From Falsigemmobacter faecalis (lineage in GTDB: Bacteria; Pseudomonadota; Alphaproteobacteria; Rhodobacterales; Rhodobacteraceae), in NCBI RefSeq assembly GCF_003863335.1, contig NZ_RRAZ01000008.1, positions 1 through 64,000 on the forward strand: 64,000 bases of DNA, in the 5' to 3' direction. The notes under the pieces were generated by a model, which was not told the origin of the DNA, made no database searches, and saw only the letters and a program-made list of their open reading frames with translations. The position numbers and the translations under genes are program-made. Positions 8,159 through 16,436 of this stretch are shown here, piece after piece (position 1 is the stretch's first letter; each line of letters starts with the position of its first letter).

Positions 8159-9172
8159 TTACCCCGGCCGCACGCGCGGATTGGCAATGACATAGGCAAT
8201 ATCCGTTACCAGATTGGTTATAAGAAAGATCACCCCGCCCACGATGGTCACCCCGATGATCGCCGGATAATCAAGCCCCCGCGCGGCTGAGACGGCATAA
8301 GAGCCCATCCCCGGCCATGAAAAGATCGTCTCGGTCAGCACCGCCCCGGTCAGCAGATAGGCAAAAGAATAGCCGATCACCGTCAGCGTCGGCACCAGGG
8401 TGTTGCGCAGCGCATGGCGCAGCACCACGCGCAGCTCTCCGGCGCCCTTGGCGCGTGCGGTGGTGATGAACTCACGGTGCAGGATCTCAATCATATTGGC
8501 CCGCACCAGCCGCGAGATCGTCCCCGCCACCGACCAGCCCAGCACGCCCGCCGGCAGCAGCAGATGATAAAGCGCATTGCCAAAGAGCCGCAGATCCCCG
8601 GCAATGAGAGTGTCGAGGGTCATAAACCCGGTGACTTGTGGCGGCGTCGTGGCCCGTGGATCCAGCCGCCCCGGCCCCGGCAGCACGCCCCATTGCACCG
8701 AAAAGAGATACAGCAGCGCCAGTCCCATCCAGAACACCGGGATAGAGGCTCCGATCAGCGCCAGAAGCCGCGCCAGATGATCGACAATGGTATTGCGCCA
8801 GACCGCCGCCACCACGCCGAGGGTGATCCCGGCACCAGCGCCAAAGATCATCGCGGCCGTGACCAGCTCCAGCGTGGCGGGCAGCCGCGCCATCACATCC
8901 TGCGCGACGGGGCGGCGGGTGATGAAAGAGGTGCCCATATCCCCGGACATAAGGTTTCCCAAATAGGTCACATAGCGCTCTGGCAGGGATTTATCGAGGC
9001 CCCAGCGGGCCTTGGCGGCGGCCACCACCTCAGGGTTTGTCATCTGTCGGTCTGAGATGATCCCCGCCAGCGGATCGCCGCGCGTGACCGAGGTCAGCGC
9101 GAAGGTCAGAGTGATGATCCCCAGGATCAGGAAGGGCATCGCCAGCAGGCGGCGCAATATATAGCCTGTCAT
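8159..9172 (-). CDS. Dipeptide-type ABC transporter permease (DppB-like)
   Basis: First gene of the minus-strand operon, 337 residues from the ATG at 9172. That start gives the classical DppB opening MTGYILRRLLAMPFLILGIITLTF (first membrane helix); the longer open frame to 9364 would add 64 Arg/Ala-rich residues with no family match and would run into the promoter. Later motifs are SLPERYVTYLGNLMSGDMGTS, the EFITTARAKGAGELRVVLRHALRN coupling loop and LTETIFSWPGMG. It pairs with the DppC-like permease. The gene for the solute-binding protein is not in this operon; it is the divergent 13024-14631 gene. Confidence 0.9.
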   Translation of the reverse strand: MTGYILRRLLAMPFLILGIITLTFALTSVTRGDPLAGIISDRQMTNPEVVAAAKARWGLDKSLPERYVTYLGNLMSGDMGTSFITRRPVAQDVMARLPATLELVTAAMIFGAGAGITLGVVAAVWRNTIVDHLARLLALIGASIPVFWMGLALLYLFSVQWGVLPGPGRLDPRATTPPQVTGFMTLDTLIAGDLRLFGNALYHLLLPAGVLGWSVAGTISRLVRANMIEILHREFITTARAKGAGELRVVLRHALRNTLVPTLTVIGYSFAYLLTGAVLTETIFSWPGMGSYAVSAARGLDYPAIIGVTIVGGVIFLITNLVTDIAYVIANPRVRPG

Positions 9173-9230
9173 CCGCCCCTCCCTTCGGCCTCCGCAGGCC
9201 CGGCCTGGCGCGCGCGGACCTGCTTTGAAA

Positions 9231-9259
9231 CTATTGACGGGGGTCCGGGCAGGCGTCAA
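9231..9259 (-). promoter_or_regulatory. Candidate promoter of the dipeptide-type transporter operon
   Basis: Minus-strand TTGACG (9259-9254), a 17-nt spacer and CAATAG (9236-9231), about 60 bp ahead of the DppB-like start. The -35 box is half of an inverted repeat TTGACG-N14-CGTCAA (9234-9259), so a repressor could sit across the promoter. The A/T-rich patch next to it (9258-9290) supports a promoter here. Confidence 0.4.
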
Positions 9260-9407
9260 CATAAATGAAAATAATTTTGATTTTCGGATACTGCAGGGCT
9301 GTGTCGCCCCGCCGGGACGATCTTGGAGGGCGGCGATATATCTGGCCTGCAACCGGACCTGCACCGGATTGCTGTGAGGGAGGCCCGGAGCGAGAGTTCT
9401 TGCATTT

Positions 9408-9430
9408 CGAATTTAATGATGGAAAATTCG
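9408..9430. promoter_or_regulatory. Candidate operator upstream of the E2/E1 operon
   Basis: CGAATTT (9408-9414) and AAATTCG (9424-9430) form perfect 7-bp arms around 9 bp in the only A/T-rich patch of the 306-bp divergent region, 49 bp ahead of the E2 gene start. No regulator gene is adjacent, so the binding protein is unknown. Confidence 0.35.
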
Positions 9431-9478
9431 GGAAAATGAACCGAATCTCGCCGTCGGTCGAAAGCTGAAGGATCTGCC

Positions 9479-10774
9479 ATGCCCGTGCCGGTGCTCTACC
9501 CTAAAGTCTCACTGGAAGAAGTCACCGGCCGCATCAGCCGCTGGCTGGTGGCCGAAGGGGAGGAGGTGTCCGAAGGTCAGGTGATCTTTGAAATTGAAAA
9601 CGACAAGGCCGCCGTGGAAGCCGAGGCCCCGGCCTCCGGACGCCTGATCGCGCGGATCGCCGAGGGTCAGACGGTGGAGGTCGGCGCGACAGTCGCTCAG
9701 ATCCTCCTCGCGGGCGAGGGAAGGCCGGAGGTTCCGCCCGCGCCGCAGCCCGGCGCGCCGGAGGGGGTGCACCCCCCCGCGGTCCCCGCGCGGCCCGCAC
9801 CGGGGCAGGGGGAGGGCCGCGCGCCCAATCCCACGCCCCTTGCGCGGCGTATGGCGCGTGAAAACGGGCTTTCACTCGAGGGGCTTGCGGGAAGTGGCCC
9901 GCGCGGGCGGGTGCAGCGCAGCGATGTGCAGGCGCTGCTGGCCAATGTCGGGCGCGGTCAGCCGGTCAGGACGGCAGAGGCCATCCCCGGTGGCGCGCGC
10001 ACGTCCGGGGCAGACATTCTCAATCATCGCTGGCTGCGCGAGGGCGAGGGCCTGCCGCTGGTGTTGCTGCACGGCTTCAGCGCGGATCTGAACGCCTGGC
10101 GCGGGTTCCTCGCCGCCTCGCAGATCCGTGCTCCGGTCCTGGCGCTGGATCTGCCCTGCCATGGCGGCTCTCATCGCCTCTGCCCCGATGATCCCGATGC
10201 GATCGCTGCCGGGGTGGAGGCAACGCTGGAGGCGGCGGGCGTCGGCGCCTGTCTGATGGTGGGTCACAGCTTCGGGGGGCTGGTCGCGGCGCGGATCGCG
10301 GCGCGGGGGCAATGTGATCTGCGGGGTCTGGCGCTGATCGCGCCTGCCGGGCTTGATCCGCAGATCAACGGGGCCTTTCTCGCAGGCGTTCTGCGTGCCG
10401 CCACCGCCGCCAGTCTGAAGCCCTGGCTGCAGGAGCTGGTCCATGATCCGTCTCTCATCACCCCCGCCTTTCTGTCGGCCACCGAAGAGGCCCGCCGCGA
10501 TCCCGGCCTCACGGCGGCGATGCAGCGCTTTGCCGCGCGGGTCTTTCCCGATGCCACTCAGGCCTGGTCGATCCGCGATGATCTGGCCGCGCTGGACCTT
10601 CCGACGCGGGTGATCTTCGGGCGCGATGACCGTATCCTGCCTTTCCGGTCGACCCGCAATCTGCCGGGGCGGGTGGCGCTTCATGCTTTTGACGCCTGCG
10701 GGCATCTGCCCCATCTTGAATACCCCCGCGCCATTGGCGCGATCCTGAGCGAGATGCGCCGCGCGCGCTCCTGA
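9479..10774 (+). CDS. AcoC-like E2: lipoyl domain, subunit-binding domain and alpha/beta hydrolase fold
   Basis: Acyltransferase component of a 2-oxoacid/acetoin dehydrogenase-type complex. Residues 1-78 form a biotinyl-lipoyl domain with the lipoylated lysine in IENDKAAVE (Lys43). After a Pro/Ala-rich linker, residues 118-155 are the peripheral subunit-binding domain (PLARRMARENGLSLEGLAGSG). Instead of the usual catalytic acyltransferase domain, residues 193-431 are an alpha/beta hydrolase fold with the nucleophile elbow GHSFGG (Ser264), an Asp in FGRDDRILP (Asp383/384) and His409 in ACGHLPHLEYP. This architecture is the one known for AcoC of acetoin-cleaving systems. It begins the + operon with the fused E1 gene 33 bp downstream. 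No E3 (lipoamide dehydrogenase) is nearby, so a chromosomal one must be shared. Confidence 0.88.
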   Translation: MPVPVLYPKVSLEEVTGRISRWLVAEGEEVSEGQVIFEIENDKAAVEAEAPASGRLIARIAEGQTVEVGATVAQILLAGEGRPEVPPAPQPGAPEGVHPPAVPARPAPGQGEGRAPNPTPLARRMARENGLSLEGLAGSGPRGRVQRSDVQALLANVGRGQPVRTAEAIPGGARTSGADILNHRWLREGEGLPLVLLHGFSADLNAWRGFLAASQIRAPVLALDLPCHGGSHRLCPDDPDAIAAGVEATLEAAGVGACLMVGHSFGGLVAARIAARGQCDLRGLALIAPAGLDPQINGAFLAGVLRAATAASLKPWLQELVHDPSLITPAFLSATEEARRDPGLTAAMQRFAARVFPDATQAWSIRDDLAALDLPTRVIFGRDDRILPFRSTRNLPGRVALHAFDACGHLPHLEYPRAIGAILSEMRRARS

Positions 10775-10807
10775 GCCTTTCCCACCTTTCAGACGACCGA
10801 GGACTTC

Positions 10808-12982
10808 ATGGCCCGACAGATCCCCCTGGCCCCCGCGCCTGCCTGGTTCCGACTGGAGGCTGATCTGGCCGACTGGCGCAGCATCGCTCCGCAGGAGCTG
10901 CTGCGCTGGTATGGCCAGATGCTGCTGATCCGCCGCTTTGAAGAGAAACTGCTGGAGCTGGAGAAGGCCGGTCTGATCCACGGCCCCGCCCATGCCAGCA
11001 TCGGCCAGGAGGCCGGGGCGGTCGGTGCCATGTCGGTGCTGCGCCGCGAAGATAAGATCAACGGCACCCACCGCGCCCACCACCAGGTGCTGATGAAGCT
11101 GGTGAACTGCGAAACCCCTCCCGGCTGGGATCCGTTGCAGGATGCCTTCACACCGGGCATGGATGCGGCCATCACCCGCTTTATGGCCGAGATCATGGGG
11201 CTGGCACCGGGCTATTGCGGCGGGCGCGGCGGCTCTATGCATATGCGGGCGGCCGCCGAAGGGGTGGTGGGCACCTCGGCGATTGTGGGGGGCAATCCGC
11301 CCCAGGCGGTGGGCTATGCGCTCGCCGATAAGCTGCTCGGTCGCGATGCGGTCTCGGTCACCTTCTTTGGCGATGGCGCGGCGCAGAACGGCGGCAGCTA
11401 TGAGGCGATGAATATCGCCGCCGCCCAAAGCGTTCCGGCGATTTTCTTTGTGGAAAACAACCTCTACGGCGTCTCCACCCATATCTCGGACGTCACCCGC
11501 GAGACGCGGATGAGCGCGCGCGGCGCGATGCTGGGCATCCCGTCGATTGAGGTGGACGGCATGGATGTGGTGGCGGTGCATCTCGCCATGCGCGAGGCGC
11601 GCCGCATCATCCGCGAAGAGGGGGGCCCGGTGGTCATCGAGGCGATGCTCTACCGCTTTTACCACCAGTCGGGCAGCCGCGCGGGCAGCGATTTTGGCTA
11701 TCGCAGCACGCAGGAAGAGGCCGAGTGGCGCGCCCGCGACCCGCTTGATCTGGCGAGACGGCGTCTGCTGGAGCTGGGCCTTTGCGGCGCGGCGGATCTG
11801 GACCGCCTCGATGCGCAGATGCTCAGCCGGGTGACGGCGGCGGCCGCCGCGCTGACCGAAGCGGTGCCGGGCAGCAATGTCCTGCGCATCCCCGCCGCTC
11901 TCTGGCCCGATCCCGCAACGGTGGACGACGGCATTCTGGGCGATCTGAGCGAATTTGACGGCGCGCGCTTTCTCGATCACGCCGATCTCGCGGGCCTGCC
12001 GACCGAGCGGATCAAATTCGTCACTGCCGCCTCTGAGACCCTGGCGGCGGCCATGGCCGCAGATCCCCGGATCGTGGTCATGGGCGAGGATGTGCATCAG
12101 ATGCGCGGCGGCGTCTCGGGCTTTACCAAAGGCGCGCTGGAGACCTGGCCCGACCGCGTGCTGCCGATGCCGATCTCAGAGAACGGCTTTACCGGCGTAG
12201 CGGTGGGGGCCGCGCTCTGCGGGCTGCGTCCGGTGGTGGAGATCATGTTTGGCGATTTCTGCCTCGTGGCCGCCGATCAGATCGCCAATGGCGCGGGCAA
12301 GCTGCGGCATATGTTCGGCTCGGGCTTTGGGGTGCCGCTGGTGCTGCGGGTGCGGGTCTCGCCGCATACCGGCTATGGCTCGCAGCACAGCTCTGATCCT
12401 TCGGCGCTGTTTGCCATGTTCCCCGGCTGGCGGATCTTTGCGCCGACCACGGCCTTTGATTATATCGGTATGCTGAACACGGCTCTGCGCTGCGAAGATC
12501 CGGTGGTGATCCTCGAGCACAGCGCCTTTTACCAGGAAGAGCATGAGGTGCCTCAGGGCGACCGCAGCTTCTGCCTGCCGCTGCAAAGCGCGCGGGTGGT
12601 GCGGGCGGGACGTGCCTGCACGGTGCTGGCCACTTCGGTCATGGTCGGCCAGGCGCTGCGGGCCGCCGATGAAAGCGGCATTGATGCCGAGATCATTGAT
12701 CTGCGCAATCTCGATATGAACGGGCTCGACTGGCAGACCATCGGGGCCTCGGTGGAAAAGACCGGCCGGGTGATCCTGGCCGAGCAGACCGCGCGCGGCC
12801 TTTCCATGGGGGCGAGCTGGGCCGATGGGCTGCAATCGCGCTTCTTTGACAGCCTTGATTATGAGATCCTGCGCGTCACGGGGGGGCTTGCGGCGCCTGC
12901 GGTCTCGGCGGTGCTGAACCGCGCCGCTCTGGGCCAGGTCGCAGATCTCCGCGCCGCGATGGAGCGCATCACCGCTTTCTGA
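10808..12982 (+). CDS. Fused E1 alpha-beta thiamine-diphosphate dehydrogenase (acetoin/2-oxoacid type)
   Basis: Decarboxylates a 2-oxoacid, or cleaves acetoin, and passes the acyl group to the lipoyl arm of the E2 encoded just upstream. Residues 1-350 are the alpha subunit, with ARHASIGQEA-like PAHASIGQEAGAVGA, GGRGGSMHM and the thiamine-diphosphate motif GDG (188-190) ... ENN (216-218). Residues about 400-724 are the beta subunit: VVMGEDVHQMRGGVSGFTKG, MPISENGFTGVAVGAALCG and HTGYGSQHSSDP. In most organisms these are two genes; here they are one 724-residue chain with an Ala-rich linker at about 335-395. A GAGGA ribosome site lies 5 nt ahead of the ATG. The downstream binding-protein gene is 41 bp away on the same strand. 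Which 2-oxo compound is used is not evident. Confidence 0.9.
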   Translation: MARQIPLAPAPAWFRLEADLADWRSIAPQELLRWYGQMLLIRRFEEKLLELEKAGLIHGPAHASIGQEAGAVGAMSVLRREDKINGTHRAHHQVLMKLVNCETPPGWDPLQDAFTPGMDAAITRFMAEIMGLAPGYCGGRGGSMHMRAAAEGVVGTSAIVGGNPPQAVGYALADKLLGRDAVSVTFFGDGAAQNGGSYEAMNIAAAQSVPAIFFVENNLYGVSTHISDVTRETRMSARGAMLGIPSIEVDGMDVVAVHLAMREARRIIREEGGPVVIEAMLYRFYHQSGSRAGSDFGYRSTQEEAEWRARDPLDLARRRLLELGLCGAADLDRLDAQMLSRVTAAAAALTEAVPGSNVLRIPAALWPDPATVDDGILGDLSEFDGARFLDHADLAGLPTERIKFVTAASETLAAAMAADPRIVVMGEDVHQMRGGVSGFTKGALETWPDRVLPMPISENGFTGVAVGAALCGLRPVVEIMFGDFCLVAADQIANGAGKLRHMFGSGFGVPLVLRVRVSPHTGYGSQHSSDPSALFAMFPGWRIFAPTTAFDYIGMLNTALRCEDPVVILEHSAFYQEEHEVPQGDRSFCLPLQSARVVRAGRACTVLATSVMVGQALRAADESGIDAEIIDLRNLDMNGLDWQTIGASVEKTGRVILAEQTARGLSMGASWADGLQSRFFDSLDYEILRVTGGLAAPAVSAVLNRAALGQVADLRAAMERITAF

Positions 12983-13023
12983 CTAAGGAACTGACCGCTG
13001 GCAGCCACAGGGAGGGGAAACCC

Positions 13024-14631
13024 ATGATCGGCAGACTGCAACGCTCAACGACCCGTCTGATGCAATTATTGCTTACCAGCGCCGCGCTTGGTGCGGCCAC
13101 CCTGCCGGGGGCGGCGCTTGCGGAAAAAGCGCTCATCATCGCGCGGGATATGGATATCAATGCGCTTGATCCGGCGCGGGCCTGGTGTGACACCTGCCAG
13201 ATCTACAACACTTCCGTTTATGAGCAGCTGGTCACCCTGGACCGCGACAACAAAGTCGTGCCGATGCTGGCCACCTCCTGGGAGATCAGCCCCGATCAGA
13301 AGGTCTTTACCTTCCGGCTGAACCCGGCGGCGACTTTCTCTGACGGCTCTGCGGTTGAGGCGGCGGATGTGAAATGGTCGCTGGAGCGGCTGAAGCATAT
13401 GAAGGCCAGCGGCTCTTTCCTGGCCGAGCCGATTGCCGCCATTGAGACCCCCGATGCCGCCACCGTGGTCATCACCCTGACCGAGCCCAGCTCTGAATTT
13501 CTGAGCCAGGTCTCGGCGGGCTATATGGCCATCATTAACAGCGAAGTGGCCGCCGCCAATGGCGCGCTCGCCGATGAGACCGCCGCCGATAAAGACGGCG
13601 CAGAGACCTGGTTTCTGGAAAATTCGGCCGGCAGCGGACCTTTCGTTCTGACCCGCTATGAGCCGAATTCTGAGCTGCGCCTGACCCGCAACGCCGCGTA
13701 CTGGGGCGAAAAACCCGCCCTGCCGGAAGTGGTCTTTCGCCAGGTGAAAGATGCCGTCGCCCAGGCGCAGATGCTGCAATCGGGCTCGGTCGATCTGGCG
13801 ATGCAGATTGATCCCGAAACCGCCCGCTCGCTTCAGGGGGTTGCCGGGGTCAGCGTGACCACGCTGCCCTCGTTCAACTTCGTCTATGTGGCGCTGTCGC
13901 CCGCCGGAAAAGGCGCGCCTTCGCCCATGGGTCCTGAGGTGCGCGAGGCGATCTCGCTGGGGATTGACCGCGCCTCGCTGATCGATTTCACCCTTGGCGG
14001 CGAGGGCCGCATTCAGCCCTCGCCGATCCCCCTTGGGTTCCCCGGCGGTGACGGCCATGAAGAGCCGCAGTATAACCCGGAAAAGGCCAAAGAGCTGCTG
14101 GCGGCGCAGGGCCATTCCGGCGGTTTTACCCTGCCGGCGATCTATCCGGATCTGAATGTCTACGGCGTGGATTTCTCGCTGATGATGCAAAAGATCCAGC
14201 AGGATCTGAACAAAATCAACGTGAAGCTGGAGCTTCAGCCGGTGCCTCTCGCCAATTGGCGCGAGATCGCGAATACCGATCATATCCCCTTCACCGCCGT
14301 TTTCTTTGCGCCGGATTTCTACGGGGCGAGCCAATATGTCGATGTCTTCGGACTGAGCGAAGGTTCGGTCTGGGCGAACCGGGCGGGGGGCGCGAAGGAC
14401 CCTTCCATTCTGAGCACCCGCACGAAAGAGCTGACGGCTCAGGCGCTTGCGGCCCCGGATGCAGAGGCGGCGGCGAAGATCTGGTTTGAAGCGGGTGAAG
14501 AGATGATGAAGGCCCGCATCATCCTGCCGATGGTCTCGCCCAATCTGGTGCTGGCGCATGGCGATGGCATCAAAGGCGTGCGCTACAGCGCCTGCTGCAA
14601 CCTGCCGCTGTCGGAAATCACTGCCGAATAA
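13024..14631 (+). CDS. Dipeptide-type ABC transporter solute-binding protein (family 5)
   Basis: Periplasmic binding protein, 535 residues, with a Sec signal peptide (about 1-33, cleaved near GAALA-EKA). The family pattern is clear: INALDPARAW, NTSVYEQLVTLDRD, a FRLNPAATFSDGSAVEAADVKWSLER block, and GSGPFVLTRYEPNSELRLTRN. Four cysteines (two in WCDTCQ, two in YSACCN) could form disulfides. It is expressed with the E2 and E1 genes but by content belongs to the divergent DppB/C/D/OppF-like importer, whose operon lacks a binding protein. That split ties import to the dehydrogenase step. A strong GGGAGGGG ribosome site precedes the ATG. A bidirectional terminator follows. Confidence 0.9.
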   Translation: MIGRLQRSTTRLMQLLLTSAALGAATLPGAALAEKALIIARDMDINALDPARAWCDTCQIYNTSVYEQLVTLDRDNKVVPMLATSWEISPDQKVFTFRLNPAATFSDGSAVEAADVKWSLERLKHMKASGSFLAEPIAAIETPDAATVVITLTEPSSEFLSQVSAGYMAIINSEVAAANGALADETAADKDGAETWFLENSAGSGPFVLTRYEPNSELRLTRNAAYWGEKPALPEVVFRQVKDAVAQAQMLQSGSVDLAMQIDPETARSLQGVAGVSVTTLPSFNFVYVALSPAGKGAPSPMGPEVREAISLGIDRASLIDFTLGGEGRIQPSPIPLGFPGGDGHEEPQYNPEKAKELLAAQGHSGGFTLPAIYPDLNVYGVDFSLMMQKIQQDLNKINVKLELQPVPLANWREIANTDHIPFTAVFFAPDFYGASQYVDVFGLSEGSVWANRAGGAKDPSILSTRTKELTAQALAAPDAEAAAKIWFEAGEEMMKARIILPMVSPNLVLAHGDGIKGVRYSACCNLPLSEITAE

Positions 14632-14652
14632 GGACGGCAGCGCAAAGAAAGA

Positions 14653-14685
14653 GGGGCGCGGCAGAGATCTGTCGCGCCCCCTTTT
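14653..14685. terminator. Bidirectional intrinsic terminator
   Basis: GGGGCGCG (14653-14660) pairs with CGCGCCCC (14673-14680), and the 12-nt loop can pair further (CAGA/TCTG). TTTT follows at 14682-14685 on the + strand and AAAGAAAGA precedes on the left. It lies between two convergent genes, the binding protein ending at 14631 and the DMFase-like gene ending at 14698. Confidence 0.8.
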
Positions 14686-14697
14686 CATTCACCGCGC

Positions 14698-16362
14698 TTA
14701 TTTTCCCGAGAACCGGTCGAGCACGTTGCGGGTGATTTTTTGCGTGAAAGCGCAGTGCCGCGTCAGGCCGATCACCCATTCGCAGGTGCCTGCCGTCAGA
14801 ACCTCGCCCCGGCCCTTGGCCATAGAGACCAGCATCCCCGAGCCAAGCGTCATCTTGCGGTAAGCCTCATCGTAATCGCCGCCCGCCAGCTCAGCCACCT
14901 GGGACAGATCGCCGTCGCGGATATAATAGCGGTGGCCCGGGCCCTCATGCTCATCCTCGCGCAGCACGGCGGGGGACATGGCAAGGATCTCGATGTTATC
15001 GGGAATACCAGGGGCGGGCACCGCATAGGGCAGGCCGCGGTGGAAGGTATAATCGAGCCCGTCCACCTCATAGCCAAAGATCCGCGCCTCGGCCCCGAAG
15101 ATATCGGCATAGCGCAGATGGGTGCCCTTGAAGGCCCAGTGCTCTGGCCGATAGACCGTCAGCCCGCGCGAGCCGCGCGGCGCAAAGCCGCCCCAAGAGG
15201 CATAGACCCCATGGCAGCCGTTCACCCCCACGGTCGAAGCGCCCGGCCAGTTTACCAGCTCACTCTCCCAGGTCGCGGTCGAGAGATGCTGCGTCGCCGG
15301 GGCCTGGGCCAGAGGGTCCAGCTTCGGCGCTTTGACCTTGTAGCAGACCTGACGCGCGCCCTCATCCTCCAGACGGATCTGCCACAGGAAGTTGCCGCCG
15401 AAGCGGGCGAAATGGCCGCCGCGTTCGGTCCAGTCTTCGACCGCCTTGCGCATCTCCCAGGACCAGTATTCATCATGGCCCACGGTCACGAGGCAGGTAT
15501 AATCCTCAAGAAGATCGGGGCGTTGATGCAGATCGGTCTGGGTGATGATGTCAAAATCATAGCCCATCTCTTCGGCCCAGATCGCGAAATGGCGGTCATA
15601 CATCGCCCAGCCGGCTGAGGAATAATATTGCGACCAGCCATAGGTATAGCTGAACTCCCGCGTCGGATAGCGCGGGTGATCGCCCATATCGGGCATGGCA
15701 TCCTGCATGACCCGCGCCGCCCCCTGGGGCAGCCAGAGCATGCCGCGCGACCAGGGCCGTTTCTGGCTCAGCAGCGGTGAGCCTTCGTTTTTATTCGGCC
15801 CCCAGGTGCCGAAATAATGGTTCGCGCCGCCCCAGTCGTTATAGGCCTGCCAGGTCGCGGTGCAGAGCATCATCACGATCTTCGCGCGGCTTTCGCCTTT
15901 GCGCGCGCGCACGACGACGAAATGATGATGCACAAAGCGGTTGCCGTCTTTGCGCTGGCAGGTCGCCACAATGCGGTAAAAGCCCGGGCGCAGGCTCTGC
16001 GGGATCTCCCAGCGGTGAACCACCGGCCAGTCGCAGCCGTCGATATAGGCGGTCTCTGAGGTCGCGGTGAAAGAGCCGCTCAGATCGCGGGCCTCATGCA
16101 CCATCTCGGGGGTATAGCCATCGCGGTAGATATGCAGGTTCCAGCGGTCCGCCGTGGTCGAGCCGCGCAGCTCGACCGTTTCGCCGGGATCATAAGACAT
16201 CCGGTCGGTATAAACGAAGACTTCCGTAAGCTCGCGGTCTTCGCGCGGGAAATTATAGCGAAAATCCGAGATATAGCTTTCATCCGCATAGCCTTTGCGG
16301 ACGTTCCAGGGCCGCACCGCATGGGGGCCCATCTCGGGGTAGATAAAGCTCTTGTCTGACAT
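14698..16362 (-). CDS. N,N-dimethylformamidase large-subunit-like protein (copy A)
   Basis: Member of the family that includes the beta (large) subunit of N,N-dimethylformamidase, an iron amidohydrolase that cleaves a formamide to an amine and formate. The 554-residue protein has no signal peptide. The central block shows MMLCTATWQAYNDWGGANHYFG (Tyr174), a Tyr-rich stretch REFSYTYGWSQYYSSAGW, and VTVGHDEYW (His296, Glu298). The H-x-E plus conserved tyrosines agree with the 2-Tyr-1-Glu iron site reported for the Paracoccus enzyme, as I recall it. The known large subunit is about 760 residues with a separate small subunit; this protein is shorter and no small-subunit gene is nearby. It lies 74 bp after the aminotransferase gene in the same operon. 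A paralogue of identical length is at 25637-27301. The true substrate is unknown. Confidence 0.8.
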   Translation of the reverse strand: MSDKSFIYPEMGPHAVRPWNVRKGYADESYISDFRYNFPREDRELTEVFVYTDRMSYDPGETVELRGSTTADRWNLHIYRDGYTPEMVHEARDLSGSFTATSETAYIDGCDWPVVHRWEIPQSLRPGFYRIVATCQRKDGNRFVHHHFVVVRARKGESRAKIVMMLCTATWQAYNDWGGANHYFGTWGPNKNEGSPLLSQKRPWSRGMLWLPQGAARVMQDAMPDMGDHPRYPTREFSYTYGWSQYYSSAGWAMYDRHFAIWAEEMGYDFDIITQTDLHQRPDLLEDYTCLVTVGHDEYWSWEMRKAVEDWTERGGHFARFGGNFLWQIRLEDEGARQVCYKVKAPKLDPLAQAPATQHLSTATWESELVNWPGASTVGVNGCHGVYASWGGFAPRGSRGLTVYRPEHWAFKGTHLRYADIFGAEARIFGYEVDGLDYTFHRGLPYAVPAPGIPDNIEILAMSPAVLREDEHEGPGHRYYIRDGDLSQVAELAGGDYDEAYRKMTLGSGMLVSMAKGRGEVLTAGTCEWVIGLTRHCAFTQKITRNVLDRFSGK

Positions 16363-16436
16363 ATGTCCCTCTGCCGTCTCTCGCGGCTTCCTGTTGCGGG
16401 CGGCCGCTTTCGCCGCCGCCGCGCAGTGCTATAGGA

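Noticed and set aside
8159-9364. Longer start of the DppB-like permease at 9364
   Set aside because: The 64 extra residues do not resemble the family and would cover the promoter; the ATG at 9172 gives the canonical MTGYILRRLL start.
9872-12097. 741-residue minus-strand open frame
   Set aside because: It lies antisense to the E2 and fused E1 genes, whose motifs are unambiguous; the product is a His/Arg/Gly-rich shadow.
13066-14688. 540-residue minus-strand open frame
   Set aside because: Antisense to the binding-protein gene, Arg/Gly-rich, and runs through the terminator at 14653-14685.
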